A stretch of 64,000 nucleotides of DNA, from NCBI RefSeq assembly GCF_011578045.1, contig NZ_CP049801.1, forward strand, positions 372,001 to 436,000, read 5' to 3'. Position numbers and translations under genes: made by a program. This DNA comes from Acinetobacter shaoyimingii (GTDB lineage Bacteria > Pseudomonadota > Gammaproteobacteria > Pseudomonadales > Moraxellaceae). Of the stretch, positions 18,198 through 28,158 are shown piece by piece (the first letter of the stretch is position 1; the number at the start of each line of letters is the position of its first letter). The notes under the pieces were generated by a model. The model was not told where the DNA came from. It worked only from the letters and a program-made list of their open reading frames with translations, and ran no database searches.

Positions 18198-19421
18198 ATG
18201 CAAAGCTACTATTTTTATTTACATCAATCGGAAAATTATTCTTACATCAGTAAAACACCCATTGAAAACCAAGAAGCTGAATTTATTTGGGTCGATTGCA
18301 CACGGGATGATGTTGTCAATCATGCAGAACAATGGCAAAAAAACATTCAGGCTTTAACACAGCTGACTTTGAATGAATATCATGTTCGAGATATTTTAAA
18401 TTTAGAACACCCATGTGTATTTGATGCGATGGATGATTATGATTTATTGATTTTTAGAAAACTCATTACGCCTGATGATCAGATTGGTATGGATGAGAAT
18501 GCATTAGAAAAGCACGAAAGTGTGTTTGGACTCGCGACAACACCTATGAGTTTTATTATTACGCCTCAAATTTTGGTGACGATTCGTGAAATAGGCAATA
18601 AATCCATTGAAAATTATATTGCACGTACTGAAACCATCGTGTGTCGTCCAATAGAAGAACAAAATAAGCCTAGGAAGTTAGCATCTACCCCCATTGATTT
18701 GAGTCTTAGATTGCTCAATACCATGGTCGATGGTTATCTCGATTTGAGAGTACCCTTAACGCGTCGAGTTGAATATTGGCAGCAAGAGCTGTTACAGGGG
18801 CATCGTCGTTTTACCACATGGAATCAACTGTTACAGGAAAATATGTCTTTTCAACAAGTCGAAAACTTGTGTGAGGAACAAATCGATTGCTTACAGGAAT
18901 TACGCGATGAGATTGTTGAAAATTACACTCATCTCAAAGGTAAAAAACGTGCAGATAAACAAGATCTTATGGTAGTGCGTGTAGATGATTTATCGAGTCA
19001 TATTGAAAGAATTCAAAAACACACCACACGATTACGTAGTGCAATTCAGGCTGCAATTGATTTGCATTTTTCAGCCGTTGCCAATCAAACCAATGAAAAT
19101 ATGCGCATTTTAGCGATTATTACCGCTATTTTTGCACCGTTGACCTTGTTGACTGGAATTTATGGTATGAACTTTCAAGAGATTCCAGGTCTCAAAAATC
19201 CATTCGGCTTTTGGGTGATGCTCGTGGTGATGTTGATCACCACGATCATTCTGATCATTTTCTTCTACCGCCGTCATTTGGTCGGGCGCGGTGAAAAAAG
19301 TGTGATTGACATGCTGGCTCAACAACACAGAGATCAACATGTCAATCTATTTTGGTTTATGGATTATGAACCCATTAAGCAGACCATGAAGGGCGTTGAA
19401 AAACTCACAAAATTTAAATAA
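18198..19421 (+). CDS. CorA-family divalent cation transporter
   Basis: A protein of 407 residues with a large acidic cytoplasmic N-terminal domain and two C-terminal membrane helices (about 300-322 and 337-358). The signature YGMNF ends the first helix, and the connecting segment is QEIPGLKNP. It belongs to the CorA/ZntB superfamily of pentameric Mg2+/Co2+ or Zn2+ channels. The sequence does not let me choose the ion. It is monocistronic, after the pnp terminator, and converges on the DUF465 gene. Confidence 0.85.
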   Translation: MQSYYFYLHQSENYSYISKTPIENQEAEFIWVDCTRDDVVNHAEQWQKNIQALTQLTLNEYHVRDILNLEHPCVFDAMDDYDLLIFRKLITPDDQIGMDENALEKHESVFGLATTPMSFIITPQILVTIREIGNKSIENYIARTETIVCRPIEEQNKPRKLASTPIDLSLRLLNTMVDGYLDLRVPLTRRVEYWQQELLQGHRRFTTWNQLLQENMSFQQVENLCEEQIDCLQELRDEIVENYTHLKGKKRADKQDLMVVRVDDLSSHIERIQKHTTRLRSAIQAAIDLHFSAVANQTNENMRILAIITAIFAPLTLLTGIYGMNFQEIPGLKNPFGFWVMLVVMLITTIILIIFFYRRHLVGRGEKSVIDMLAQQHRDQHVNLFWFMDYEPIKQTMKGVEKLTKFK

Positions 19422-19458
19422 CGCAACATTCGTGAAATTCAATCAACAAAAATCCTGA

Positions 19459-19734
19459 TTAAGTGGCGCTTTGGGTTGCTTGTTGGCGAGAGGCTGTTTT
19501 CAAAATTTGATACAAGGTATCTTTCAATTTCAGCTTCTTCCGTTTTAACCCCTCAATGTCATCGTGAATGACTTTGATCGGATCTTGCTCCATCGAAATG
19601 ATCTCACGGTCTAAGGCGTTATGATCCTCAAGTAGCTGTGCGAAATGCGGATCCTCCTGAGCGAGAATAGGCATAATTTCGCGATATTCGGGGAACATAT
19701 TCTTCAGTTTTTTATTAAGTGTTTTTGTATTCAT
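19459..19734 (-). CDS. DUF465 (YdcH-like) small protein
   Basis: A protein of 91 residues. The segment MFPEYREIMPILAQEDPHFAQLLEDHNALDREI followed by LKRKKLKLKDTLYQIL is the YdcH/DUF465 pattern. The protein is helical, charged and cytosolic; the role of the family is unclear. It lies about 85 bp downstream of cbpM on the same strand. Confidence 0.85.
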   Translation of the reverse strand: MNTKTLNKKLKNMFPEYREIMPILAQEDPHFAQLLEDHNALDREIISMEQDPIKVIHDDIEGLKRKKLKLKDTLYQILKTASRQQATQSAT

Positions 19735-19818
19735 GATGATTTTAGATACCTCATTCTGTAAGTTTTAAAAGAATAGGGGAGCATTGCAGTTGAGTCCTGC
19801 AATAATCCACATCATTCA

Positions 19819-20157
19819 TTAGCTTTGGGTAAGATGGGAGTGTCTTACTTGTTTGCGTAACGTTTGAACTTCATCAATCAAATCCATCATCATTGCAACA
19901 GCTGACAAACTGGCCTCGAAATCACGCTGTAAGCGATAGGCTCTACGGGCTCGAACCAGTTCATCGGCGAAAAACTGATGGATACGACTTTCATTACGAG
20001 CAGGTAAAATTTCATACTCTAAGAGCTGTAAAACCCACTCAGGACTTTGCCCACAGGCTTGGGCAAAATTTTTCAAATCAAAAATATGATTTTCATCAAT
20101 AATTTCCGCTTCTAAACATCCATTTCTTACAATTTCACGATAATGAATCGTTGTCAT
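19819..20157 (-). CDS. cbpM: CbpM-like modulator of CbpA
   Basis: CbpM is a MerR-helix-related protein that binds the J-domain of CbpA and blocks its DNA-binding and co-chaperone activities. This homologue is 112 residues. It shows LEAEIIDENHIFDLKNFAQACGQSPEWVLQLLEYEILPA, and a C-terminal helix of the type ALVRRARRAYRLQRDFE, here DELVRARRAYRLQRDFEASL. It starts 12 bp after the cbpA stop, so the two are one operon. Confidence 0.9.
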   Translation of the reverse strand: MTTIHYREIVRNGCLEAEIIDENHIFDLKNFAQACGQSPEWVLQLLEYEILPARNESRIHQFFADELVRARRAYRLQRDFEASLSAVAMMMDLIDEVQTLRKQVRHSHLTQS

Positions 20158-20169
20158 GAATCTGCTCCA

Positions 20170-21150
20170 TTAATTAGATCTAGGATTAAAATGCGAAAAT
20201 GCTTTAGCAAAATCTTGGTAAGCATGTGTCTCTGCTTCCGTTTCTGCTTTTGGATAGACGATATTTAATACTAGATATAAGTGACCGGGAACTTTGGATG
20301 GAATCCCTTTATCTTTGAGACGTAGTTGTTTACCGTAAACGGTATTTTTCGGAATAGTGACTTTGACTTTTCCAGTTGGGGTCATCACTTCAATTTCTTG
20401 ACCGAGTGCTGCTTCCCAAGGGCTGATGTCAATGTTGTAATAGACATCTGCACCATCAACACGAAGTTTACTGGTCTCACGATATTGAATTTCAATATAG
20501 AGGTCACCAGCTTCACCGCCATTGATGCCTGCTTGGCCTTGTTTTGATAAACGAATTTGTTGACCTTCTTTCATACCCTTAGGAATTTTCACTTCTAAGG
20601 TTTTACGTTGAACCTCAGGTTCGCCATAAACGTTGTAGGTCGGAATTTGTAAAGTAATTGTTTGGGTAATACCGTGGTATGCAACATCAATATCCAATTC
20701 AATTTTTGCATGTTGATCTTCACCACGGAAACTGGTTTGCTGTTGAGTATTACGCTGGCTATATTGTTGTTGGCGACCCCCACCAAAGCCCTGACCAAAA
20801 CGACCAAATAAATCTTCGAAACCACTAAAATCTGCATTTTGACCAAAGCCATTGCCTGTTTGACCTTGATGATTTGAAAAGCCATCAAAGCCATTGGCAT
20901 TTGATTGACCACCAAATCCACCACTTGCAAAGCCTTGAGGATGATCCAGTTCAAAGTCGTATTGCTGTTTCTTTTCAGCATTGCTCAAGGTGTCATAAGC
21001 AACGTTAATGGCCTGCATTTTTTCTTCAGCATCGGGTTCCTTACTGACATCAGGATGATATTTGCGTGCGAGTTTTCGATACGCTTTTTTGATTTCGTCT
21101 GATGTGGCTTCACGACTTATGCCCAGAACGTCATAGTGATTTTTTGACAT
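20170..21150 (-). CDS. cbpA: CbpA-like J-domain co-chaperone
   Basis: This DnaJ paralogue works with DnaK and binds curved DNA in E. coli. It has 326 residues. The J-domain lies at 1-70 with the HPD motif (RKYHPDVS). A Gly/Phe/Gln-rich linker spans about 75-145 (GFGGQSNANGFDGFSN..., FGQGFGGGRQQQ). The two C-terminal substrate-binding domains carry VKIPKGMKEGQQIRL and IDISPWEAALGQEIEVMTP. There are no zinc-finger cysteines, as in CbpA rather than DnaJ. It is followed directly by cbpM. Confidence 0.93.
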   Translation of the reverse strand: MSKNHYDVLGISREATSDEIKKAYRKLARKYHPDVSKEPDAEEKMQAINVAYDTLSNAEKKQQYDFELDHPQGFASGGFGGQSNANGFDGFSNHQGQTGNGFGQNADFSGFEDLFGRFGQGFGGGRQQQYSQRNTQQQTSFRGEDQHAKIELDIDVAYHGITQTITLQIPTYNVYGEPEVQRKTLEVKIPKGMKEGQQIRLSKQGQAGINGGEAGDLYIEIQYRETSKLRVDGADVYYNIDISPWEAALGQEIEVMTPTGKVKVTIPKNTVYGKQLRLKDKGIPSKVPGHLYLVLNIVYPKAETEAETHAYQDFAKAFSHFNPRSN

Positions 21151-21460
21151 TGCACCTGAATTTTATTTGATCGATTTTTAATTATTATGGTCTGAATTTT
21201 GAGCAATCTTAAACGGTTTGTTAGTATCTAATTGTTTCAAACTTTGAACAGAAATTGGCAATATTGGAAAGGGGATTTTAGAAAAAGTATTACAAAAATA
21301 GATGTTTATAATATTTATAAAACAAGAAAATGAACGTTGTTAAAAATCATTGATTAAAAATAATATGTATCTAAAAATGAATTCGAATAGTCTAAATATT
21401 TTTCTTGGATTTTAACCGACTTAAAGTATTTTACATTTGTTTGCATTATAAATATAAAAC

Positions 21461-21474
21461 GTGATTTATATCAC
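21461..21474. promoter_or_regulatory. CRP/Vfr-like palindrome
   Basis: GTGA-N6-TCAC (GTGATTTATATCAC) matches the core of the CRP consensus TGTGA-N6-TCACA, with C and T in the outer positions. It lies about 310 bp upstream of cbpA and 140 bp beyond the hslO stop. No clear target promoter is visible. Confidence 0.3.
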
Positions 21475-21520
21475 TTTAATGTGTTTTGGTGTTTTCATAA
21501 GTACAAGGACTACAGCATTA

Positions 21521-21553
21521 AAAAAACCTTAAAGTGAGTACATCACTTTAAGG
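21521..21553 (-). terminator. hslO terminator
   Basis: The 11-bp stem CCTTAAAGTGA/TCACTTTAAGG has six A at its left end (six T on the minus strand). It ends the hslO transcript. Confidence 0.88.
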
Positions 21554-21611
21554 TCAATTTTCTACGATTTTTACGATCTAGCCCGTATAAAAAGAGAAGT
21601 GGTCTGATCCC

Positions 21612-22487
21612 TTAACTTAGGTGAGCACCAAAAAGACCCAGTGCCTCAACTGCTGTGAACGTATAACGTGTATTGCAGAATTGGCAATCCATGGTAATTG
21701 GATTTTGAACTTCTAAGGTTTCGCGTACCGCATCTTCGCCAATTTGAATCAACGCATTTGCACAACGTTCTTTTGAGCAGGTGCAGCCAAATTTAAGTTG
21801 TTCAGCATCTGGTAGACGAACTTCTTCTTCATTATATAAACGATAAAGAATTTCTTGAGCATCAAGATCAGTCAATTCATCTGCTTTCAAGGTCTCAGTC
21901 AACATTTTTAAACGTGGCCAAATATCTTCATCGACCAATTGTTGCTCTTCTTCATTATTACGAGGAAGCAATTGAATGAGTAAGCCACCAGCACGTTTTT
22001 CTGAACTTGCTAATACAATACGTGTTGGAATTTGTGCAGATAAATCATAATACTGCATTAAGCAATGTGCTAAGTTTGGTTGGTCTAAAGGCACAATCCC
22101 TTGATAACGTTCACCAAAATCAGGTTCAATATTAATAAATAAAACAGGACTAACTAAAGTGGATAACACTGTGCTGCTGTCTGTTGCTGCATTAAATTTT
22201 GGATCTTCTTCATAATCCGCCAAAGCACGAACTTCACCTAAATGGTTACATTCAGCCATTGCCCATTTCAGCGTGCCTTGCGCTTGAATTTGTAAGCTGA
22301 TTCGCCCTTGAATTTTTAATGTACTTGCAAGCAATGCTGTAGCGCTCAGCATTTCACCAAGGAGTACCTGAATTGCAGGCGCATAAGTTTTTTGCGCCAA
22401 AATAGTTTGCAAAGCTTCTTCAAGATGAACTACTTCACCACGTACAGGGCTATTTTCAATATAAAAACGTTGACGTAAATCAGACAT
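21612..22487 (-). CDS. hslO: Hsp33 redox-regulated holdase
   Basis: Hsp33 is a cytosolic chaperone that is activated when oxidative stress oxidises its zinc cysteines. The protein is about 291 residues. The C-terminal switch is intact: CTCSKERC supplies the CxC pair and MDCQFCNTRY the CxxC pair. The N-terminal SDLRQRFYIENSPVRGEVVHLEEAL is typical. I start at the ATG at 22487, which has GGAGA upstream; an in-frame TTG four codons earlier coincides with that ribosome binding site. It follows the CPA2 antiporter gene by 50 bp and may be co-transcribed with it. Confidence 0.96.
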   Translation of the reverse strand: MSDLRQRFYIENSPVRGEVVHLEEALQTILAQKTYAPAIQVLLGEMLSATALLASTLKIQGRISLQIQAQGTLKWAMAECNHLGEVRALADYEEDPKFNAATDSSTVLSTLVSPVLFINIEPDFGERYQGIVPLDQPNLAHCLMQYYDLSAQIPTRIVLASSEKRAGGLLIQLLPRNNEEEQQLVDEDIWPRLKMLTETLKADELTDLDAQEILYRLYNEEEVRLPDAEQLKFGCTCSKERCANALIQIGEDAVRETLEVQNPITMDCQFCNTRYTFTAVEALGLFGAHLS

Positions 22488-22537
22488 AAAATTCTCCAAA
22501 TCCCTGCTTAGATGGTGACTATATTGTAAATCACAAG

Positions 22538-24418
22538 TTAAATTTCTTCATCTCGACAAACATTAATTCGATCTGGGTGCTCATTCCGTTGCAAATGTAT
22601 CGTTTGTGGTGAGGTGACCGACTCATTGAGCTGTTCTGAGTCATCTTTTGATGGAAAATTGTGTGAGTCACTTTCAAATATATGTTCAAGTTCAGCAATA
22701 AAGTTACGATAACTCTCATAGACCTTTTGTTCATCAGTATAGATGCGTTGCTGTTCTGCTAAAAGCTTTTCATCGTAATCACGGAACAGTTCAATGCTGT
22801 CATGGGCCTGTTCTTTGGGTATACCCAATAAACATAATGCACGATAAGACATTCCTAATGATGACAAATACGTTTCACGCCAAATATATTCAATACCTAA
22901 ATCACGAAGTAAATGCATGTGATAGCGATCACGGGCACGGGCAAGTAAACGCAAATTTGGATAATTCAGTCGTATGTGTCGTGCCACATTCATCGAGACT
23001 TCAACATCATCAATCGCCAAGATAAATACTTGCGCATGTTGAATACCTGCAGCACGTAGCAAGTCTGGTTGAGTTGCATCGCCATAATACAATTTACCGC
23101 CATAACGACGCACGAAGTCAATGCGCTGCAAATTATTATCAATGGCTGTAAAGTTGATTCGTTGCATATGTGCAAGACGGGCTACGATTTGCCCAACACG
23201 ACCAAAGCCAGCAATAATCATAGGAGGATGATGGTCAATGATTTCATCGTATTCAGGCTTAGATTGCTGTTGAAATAAGGGTGTGATCCAACGATTAACT
23301 GCCCAAAACACAATAGGCGTGAGCGCCATTGATAAGGTGACAATGAGGGTTACAGGTTCAATCATGGCACTGGTCAATACATTTTCACTTCGTGCAACAG
23401 CAAAAATCACATAGGCAAACTCACCACCTTGCGCCAAACATGTGGCAATCAAGATACTTTGATTCCACGTATATTTGTAATATCGAGCAATGGAGAGCAT
23501 AACCGCGGCTTTAATGACTATTAATAATAAAGTACCGCCTATGACCAATACAGGCATTTGCCAAATGACCGAAATATGGGTTGTCATACCCACTGTCATA
23601 AAAAATAAACCCAGTAGTAAGCCTTTAAATGGGGTGATACTGGCTTCAAGCTCATGACGAAATTCAGAATCTGCTAACAATACACCTGTGAGAAAAGCCC
23701 CCAATGTCGTGCTAATACCGAGTACATCCATAAGGACGACCACAGACAGCACAATAAAAAGTCCTGCTGCGGTAATCAGTTCTGTCGCGTCACTCTTAAC
23801 AATAAACCTGAAGAAAGGGCGCATCACATAACGACTAAATAAAAATAAGCCAGTAAAGGTTGCGACAATGGCAGCAAAATAAGCAATACCATGATGACTG
23901 GTCTCACTACCTGCCAATATTGGAATAATGGCAATCAGTGGAATTGCAGCGATGTCTTGAAAAAGCAAAATGGAAAACGATTGCTGACCATGTGTAGTGT
24001 TGAGCTGTTGTTTTTCAGAAAGAAGTTGCAGCACAAATGCTGTCGAAGAGAGTGCCAATGCGAAACCAATGACAAAGCTGGCTGTTAAATTATGTTGAAA
24101 GAGCAACCATATCGTCCCCATCAGGACTAAGCCTGTAATGACTACTTGAGCTGTACCTAATACAAAAATAGAACGGCGCATTTCCCAAAGACGCTGTGGT
24201 CGAAGTTCCAAGCCAATTAAAAACATCAACAGAATTACGCCGAAATCGGCCAAATGGACAATTGAATCAGCATCTCGAGCAATGTTTAAAACACTTGGAC
24301 CTAAAATAATGCCGGTAAATAGATAACCCAATACTGTTGCAATGCCAAAGCGTTTTCCGAGTGGAACTAAAATGAGCGCAGCTCCAAGGAAAATCGTGAT
24401 TTGTAACAGTAAGGACAT
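22538..24418 (-). CDS. CPA2-family monovalent cation:proton antiporter (KefB/YbaL-like) with TrkA-N domain
   Basis: A protein of 626 residues: an N-terminal exchanger domain with about 12-13 membrane helices (1-385), then a cytoplasmic Rossmann RCK/TrkA-N domain that opens IIAGFGRVGQIVARL (about 400). The tail is acidic and polar. Conserved stretches are LGYLFTGIILGP, LADFGVILLMFLIGLEL, LALSSTAFVLQLL and GAFLTGVLLADSEFRHE. The family exchanges K+ or Na+ for H+. KefB and KefC are glutathione-gated; gating here is unknown. It lies between priA and hslO on the same strand. Confidence 0.9.
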   Translation of the reverse strand: MSLLLQITIFLGAALILVPLGKRFGIATVLGYLFTGIILGPSVLNIARDADSIVHLADFGVILLMFLIGLELRPQRLWEMRRSIFVLGTAQVVITGLVLMGTIWLLFQHNLTASFVIGFALALSSTAFVLQLLSEKQQLNTTHGQQSFSILLFQDIAAIPLIAIIPILAGSETSHHGIAYFAAIVATFTGLFLFSRYVMRPFFRFIVKSDATELITAAGLFIVLSVVVLMDVLGISTTLGAFLTGVLLADSEFRHELEASITPFKGLLLGLFFMTVGMTTHISVIWQMPVLVIGGTLLLIVIKAAVMLSIARYYKYTWNQSILIATCLAQGGEFAYVIFAVARSENVLTSAMIEPVTLIVTLSMALTPIVFWAVNRWITPLFQQQSKPEYDEIIDHHPPMIIAGFGRVGQIVARLAHMQRINFTAIDNNLQRIDFVRRYGGKLYYGDATQPDLLRAAGIQHAQVFILAIDDVEVSMNVARHIRLNYPNLRLLARARDRYHMHLLRDLGIEYIWRETYLSSLGMSYRALCLLGIPKEQAHDSIELFRDYDEKLLAEQQRIYTDEQKVYESYRNFIAELEHIFESDSHNFPSKDDSEQLNESVTSPQTIHLQRNEHPDRINVCRDEEI

Positions 24419-24525
24419 AAGGGTTTTCCAAACTCAATTTATAATTTATGAGAATTGTATTCTCGAAAAGATCATCTTTATATTTAATTTTGTGCGTCAA
24501 GCATACCAATCTGTTCAAGCATGTA

Positions 24526-26748
24526 TCAACTCAGTTCTTGTGGATCGACATCAATGGTAATTTTCATGTTTGATGGTTTGAAATGCAAAATTTGTTGCCA
24601 CCATTCGCGTACATAAAAATGCATTTTGGCACGCTCCGTCGAAAGTAATACCACATGAGCTTGGTATCGTCCTGCTTTGCGTTCCATGGGTGCTGGAATG
24701 GGACCCCAAATATCAATCAGATTGCCCGCATGTTCACGCAGTTTTTGGGTCATGTTGGTTAAAAAAGTTTGATTTTCATCCTGACTGCGTGATTCACAAC
24801 GAATCATGACTGCATAACGACAAGGTGGAAGGAGAGCAATTTGTCGATCAGCCAGCGTATCTTTAGCAAAGGCACGATAATCTTTAGTAATAAGCGTATT
24901 TAAAAGCGGATGGTCGGGGCGTAAAGTCTGTAGATAAACTTCGCCTTTCATTTCTCCACGTCCAGCACGCCCAGCCACTTGAATAATTAACTGGGCTGTT
25001 CGTTCTGTGGCACGGAAGTCTACGCTCAGTAAACCAGAATCAATATCCAAGATTGCCACTAAAGTGACATAGGGGAAATGATGTCCTTTGGCCAGCATTT
25101 GTGTACCCAGTAAAATCATGGGTTCACTCGTATGGATCTGATCATAAATTTTTTGCCAGCTTCCGACACGACTGGTGGAATCACGGTCGACGCGTAAGAT
25201 TTTATGTTCAGGAAAAAGTTCTTGAAGGGTTTCTTCTACTTTCGCTGTGCCCATCCCGATTGGCTTTAATGTTTGTTGATGACATTGTGGGCATGCATCA
25301 GGCAGGCGATTGATTGTGCCACAGTGATGACAGTGCAAATGCTCATAGGGTTTTTTATGTAAGGTAAAATGGGCATCACAATGGGGGCAATTGGCTTGCC
25401 AAGCACAGCTTTCACAAATTAAAACGGGTGCATAACCACGTCGATTTAAAAAAATCAGCACTTGTTCTTTTTTATCTAAACGTTTTTTGATTTCATCGAT
25501 GAGGTTTTGACTGATGCCTTGCTGTTTTTTTGCAATTTTCAAATCGATCAAATGCATTTTTGGCATCAATGCCCCACCTGCACGTTGTGTCAATTTGAGG
25601 TGGGTCAATTTTCCCTGATCGGCTAAATAGAATGAATCAATGCTTGGTGTTGCTGAGCCTAAAACAATCGGGCAATTTTCTAAATGTGCACGATACAAAG
25701 CCACATCTCGTGCGTGATAACGGAAGCCTTCTTGTTGCTTAAATGATAAATCATGTTCTTCATCTAAAATGATCAGACCAAGATTTGGCATAGGGGTAAA
25801 AATGGCAGAACGCGTACCTAGAATAATGGTGGCTTTGCCTGTTTGTGCATGTTGCCAAGCTTGTAAGCGTTTGGTGTCATTCAAACCTGAATGCATAAGC
25901 ACAATATTGCAATGAAAACGAGATTGGAAGCGACTAATGGTTTGTGGTGTTAATCCAATTTCAGGAACGAGAACAAGGACTTGTTTACCTTGTTTTAACA
26001 CCTCGTGCATGACCTGCAAATACACTTCAGTTTTACCACTACCAGTCAATCCATCGAGTAAAAAAGCTTGATATTTATTTTTAGCTTTTACCATGCTTTG
26101 TATGGCTTTTTGCTGATCTTCATTGGGTGTTAAAGGCATCTGCGCCAATTGAACAGGTTCAGGCTGAAAATTTTGCGGTTCTAATTCACAACGAATAATG
26201 CCTTTTTTTTCGATTGCTTTGAGTGTCGCAGTTTCGATTCCGCTTAAATTTAAGATGGTTTCTGCTGTTCCATGCGGATGTAATTTTAAAACTTTATAAG
26301 CATCTTGTTGCTTCTCAGAACGTTTGAATTTGTCATCTGCATTTAAATCTAAGACTTTCCATGTTCGAGCAAGCAAGTTATATGGCTTGCCTTGTCGAAG
26401 CAGGGTAGGAATCGCAGCATGCATCACTTCCCCTATGGGGAATTGATAATACTGTGCAGACCAATGGCAAAGTTTTAAAACAGCCTCATTTAAAATTGTT
26501 TGATCATCCAAAATTTCAGTAATGAATTTGAGTTGAAAACTTGAGTCAATTGGCGCATCAGACTGTAGCTTTTCAGTCACAATACCCACCACATGTTGAC
26601 GACCAAAGGACACAGCAACGCGTGCACCGACTTCAATTTGACGATATTGATCTTCAGTAACTTTATAATCAAAGCAGTCATAAAGATGTACAGGTACAGC
26701 GACGCGAATGCGATAAAGTTCTGGAGCAGTATTTAAAATATTTGGCAT
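24526..26748 (-). CDS. priA: PriA, primosomal helicase
   Basis: PriA restarts replication at stalled or recombined forks. The protein is 740 residues. It has an N-terminal 3'-DNA-binding domain (RIRVAVPVHLYDCFDYKV, GARVAVSFGRQHVVGIV). The helicase core has Walker A GLTGSGKTEVYLQ (about 235) and DEEHDLSFKQQEGFRYHARDVA. Four CxxC-type pairs for two zinc ions follow (CESCAWQANCPHC, CHHCGTINRLPDACPQC), then TQMLAKGHHFPYVTLV and QVAGRAGRG. It diverges from gspF with about 150 bp between them. Confidence 0.97.
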   Translation of the reverse strand: MPNILNTAPELYRIRVAVPVHLYDCFDYKVTEDQYRQIEVGARVAVSFGRQHVVGIVTEKLQSDAPIDSSFQLKFITEILDDQTILNEAVLKLCHWSAQYYQFPIGEVMHAAIPTLLRQGKPYNLLARTWKVLDLNADDKFKRSEKQQDAYKVLKLHPHGTAETILNLSGIETATLKAIEKKGIIRCELEPQNFQPEPVQLAQMPLTPNEDQQKAIQSMVKAKNKYQAFLLDGLTGSGKTEVYLQVMHEVLKQGKQVLVLVPEIGLTPQTISRFQSRFHCNIVLMHSGLNDTKRLQAWQHAQTGKATIILGTRSAIFTPMPNLGLIILDEEHDLSFKQQEGFRYHARDVALYRAHLENCPIVLGSATPSIDSFYLADQGKLTHLKLTQRAGGALMPKMHLIDLKIAKKQQGISQNLIDEIKKRLDKKEQVLIFLNRRGYAPVLICESCAWQANCPHCDAHFTLHKKPYEHLHCHHCGTINRLPDACPQCHQQTLKPIGMGTAKVEETLQELFPEHKILRVDRDSTSRVGSWQKIYDQIHTSEPMILLGTQMLAKGHHFPYVTLVAILDIDSGLLSVDFRATERTAQLIIQVAGRAGRGEMKGEVYLQTLRPDHPLLNTLITKDYRAFAKDTLADRQIALLPPCRYAVMIRCESRSQDENQTFLTNMTQKLREHAGNLIDIWGPIPAPMERKAGRYQAHVVLLSTERAKMHFYVREWWQQILHFKPSNMKITIDVDPQELS

Positions 26749-26900
26749 GTCATTCTGTCGGGTAGCGTGAGCAAATTATATCGTGAACAATGAAAGCTTA
26801 TGGTACAGTGAAGAAGATCATCAATAAGCATGAATATGAATGATTATTAGGGTGAGATGCAACAATTAAAAGTCATCATTTGGAAAATTAGAGCATTGGA

Positions 26901-28106
26901 ATGCCAGCATATCAATTTACAGCAATAGATGCTTCGGGCAAACAGCAAAAAGGCGTATTAGAAGGTGATTCTGCACGTCAAATTCGTCAACAACTGCGCG
27001 ATAAACAATGGATTCCTGTCAATGTTGATGCTGTGGAGCAAAAAAATAAAACCCAAAATGGACAGTGGTTTCAAAAGAAATTTACAGCCTATGATTTGGC
27101 TTTGCTGACACGTCAATTATCAGTTTTGGTGGCTGCAGGTATTCCTTTAGAGGAAGCTTTGCGTGCGGTGTCGAAGCAAAGTGAAAAATCACATGTACAA
27201 AATTTAACGTCCTCCGTGCGCTCAAAAGTCATGGAAGGACATTCATTGGCACAGGGGATGCAGCAATCGGGACGTTTTCCAGATTTATATATTGCTACGA
27301 TTGCGGCAGGTGAGCGATCTGGACATCTCGATCTGATTTTAGATCAATTGGCGGATTACACTGAAAACCGTTTTGCCATGCAAAAGAAAATTCAATCTGC
27401 CATGATTTATCCAATCATTTTGATGATCATGTCCTTTGCGATTGTAATGGGGCTGATGACTTATGTCGTTCCAGATATTGTTAAAACTTTTGATCAGAGC
27501 AAACAAGCCTTGCCTTGGATTACTGTGGCTTTAATGAAAGCCAGTGAGTTTATTCGACAAGCTTGGCCGTTTATGTTGGTGTTCTCAATTTTAGGCATTT
27601 TTCTTCTCATTCGGTTTCTAAGAACGTCAGCAGGTCATTATGCTTTTGATCGTTTAACACTCAAATTGCCATTATTCGGTAAACTTTCACGTGGTATTAA
27701 TGCAGCACGATTTGCCAGTACATTGTCGATTTTGACGCAGTCTGGTGTGCCGTTGGTGGATGCACTGAAAATTGGGGCAGCGGTGAGTAATAACTGGGTG
27801 ATTCGAGATGCTGTGAATCATGCATCTGAAAAAGTGACCGAAGGTGGGAACTTGGCAACGCAATTAGAACGTAGCGGTTATTTTCCCCCAATGATGGTGC
27901 AAATGATTAAAAGTGGTGAAGCTTCTGGAGAATTGGATCGCATGTTGTCACGTGCTTCTGACATGCAAGATAAAGAAGTGACGACATTTATTTCAACATT
28001 ACTTGCTCTGTTGGAACCCTTGATGCTGGTCATTATGGCAGGTATCGTTTTGGTGATTGTGATTGCTGTGATGTTGCCAATTGTAAATATGAACAATATG
28101 ATTTGA
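26901..28106 (+). CDS. gspF: GspF, type II secretion inner-membrane platform protein
   Basis: GspF is the polytopic platform of the type II secretion system. The protein has 401 residues, with N-terminal PAYQFTAIDASGKQQKGVLEGDSARQIRQQLR and two T2SSF domains (about 72-195 and 275-397). Its three membrane segments are near 170-190, 220-240 and 370-395. Typical stretches are LALLTRQLSVLVAAGIPLEEALRAV and MVQMIKSGEASGELDRML. gspG follows after 52 bp. No other gsp gene lies in the window. Confidence 0.95.
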   Translation: MPAYQFTAIDASGKQQKGVLEGDSARQIRQQLRDKQWIPVNVDAVEQKNKTQNGQWFQKKFTAYDLALLTRQLSVLVAAGIPLEEALRAVSKQSEKSHVQNLTSSVRSKVMEGHSLAQGMQQSGRFPDLYIATIAAGERSGHLDLILDQLADYTENRFAMQKKIQSAMIYPIILMIMSFAIVMGLMTYVVPDIVKTFDQSKQALPWITVALMKASEFIRQAWPFMLVFSILGIFLLIRFLRTSAGHYAFDRLTLKLPLFGKLSRGINAARFASTLSILTQSGVPLVDALKIGAAVSNNWVIRDAVNHASEKVTEGGNLATQLERSGYFPPMMVQMIKSGEASGELDRMLSRASDMQDKEVTTFISTLLALLEPLMLVIMAGIVLVIVIAVMLPIVNMNNMI

Positions 28107-28158
28107 TCAAATTAAATAATGAAATTGATCTTATGATCGATCAGGAAGAGAGATAAAA

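Larger units (their letters stand above)
21151..21611. other. AT-rich spacer between cbpA and hslO
   Basis: This 461-bp spacer has no supported gene. It holds the hslO terminator (21521-21553), a CRP-like palindrome (21461-21474) and, next to cbpA, the cbpA promoter region, which I cannot pin down. Confidence 0.5.
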
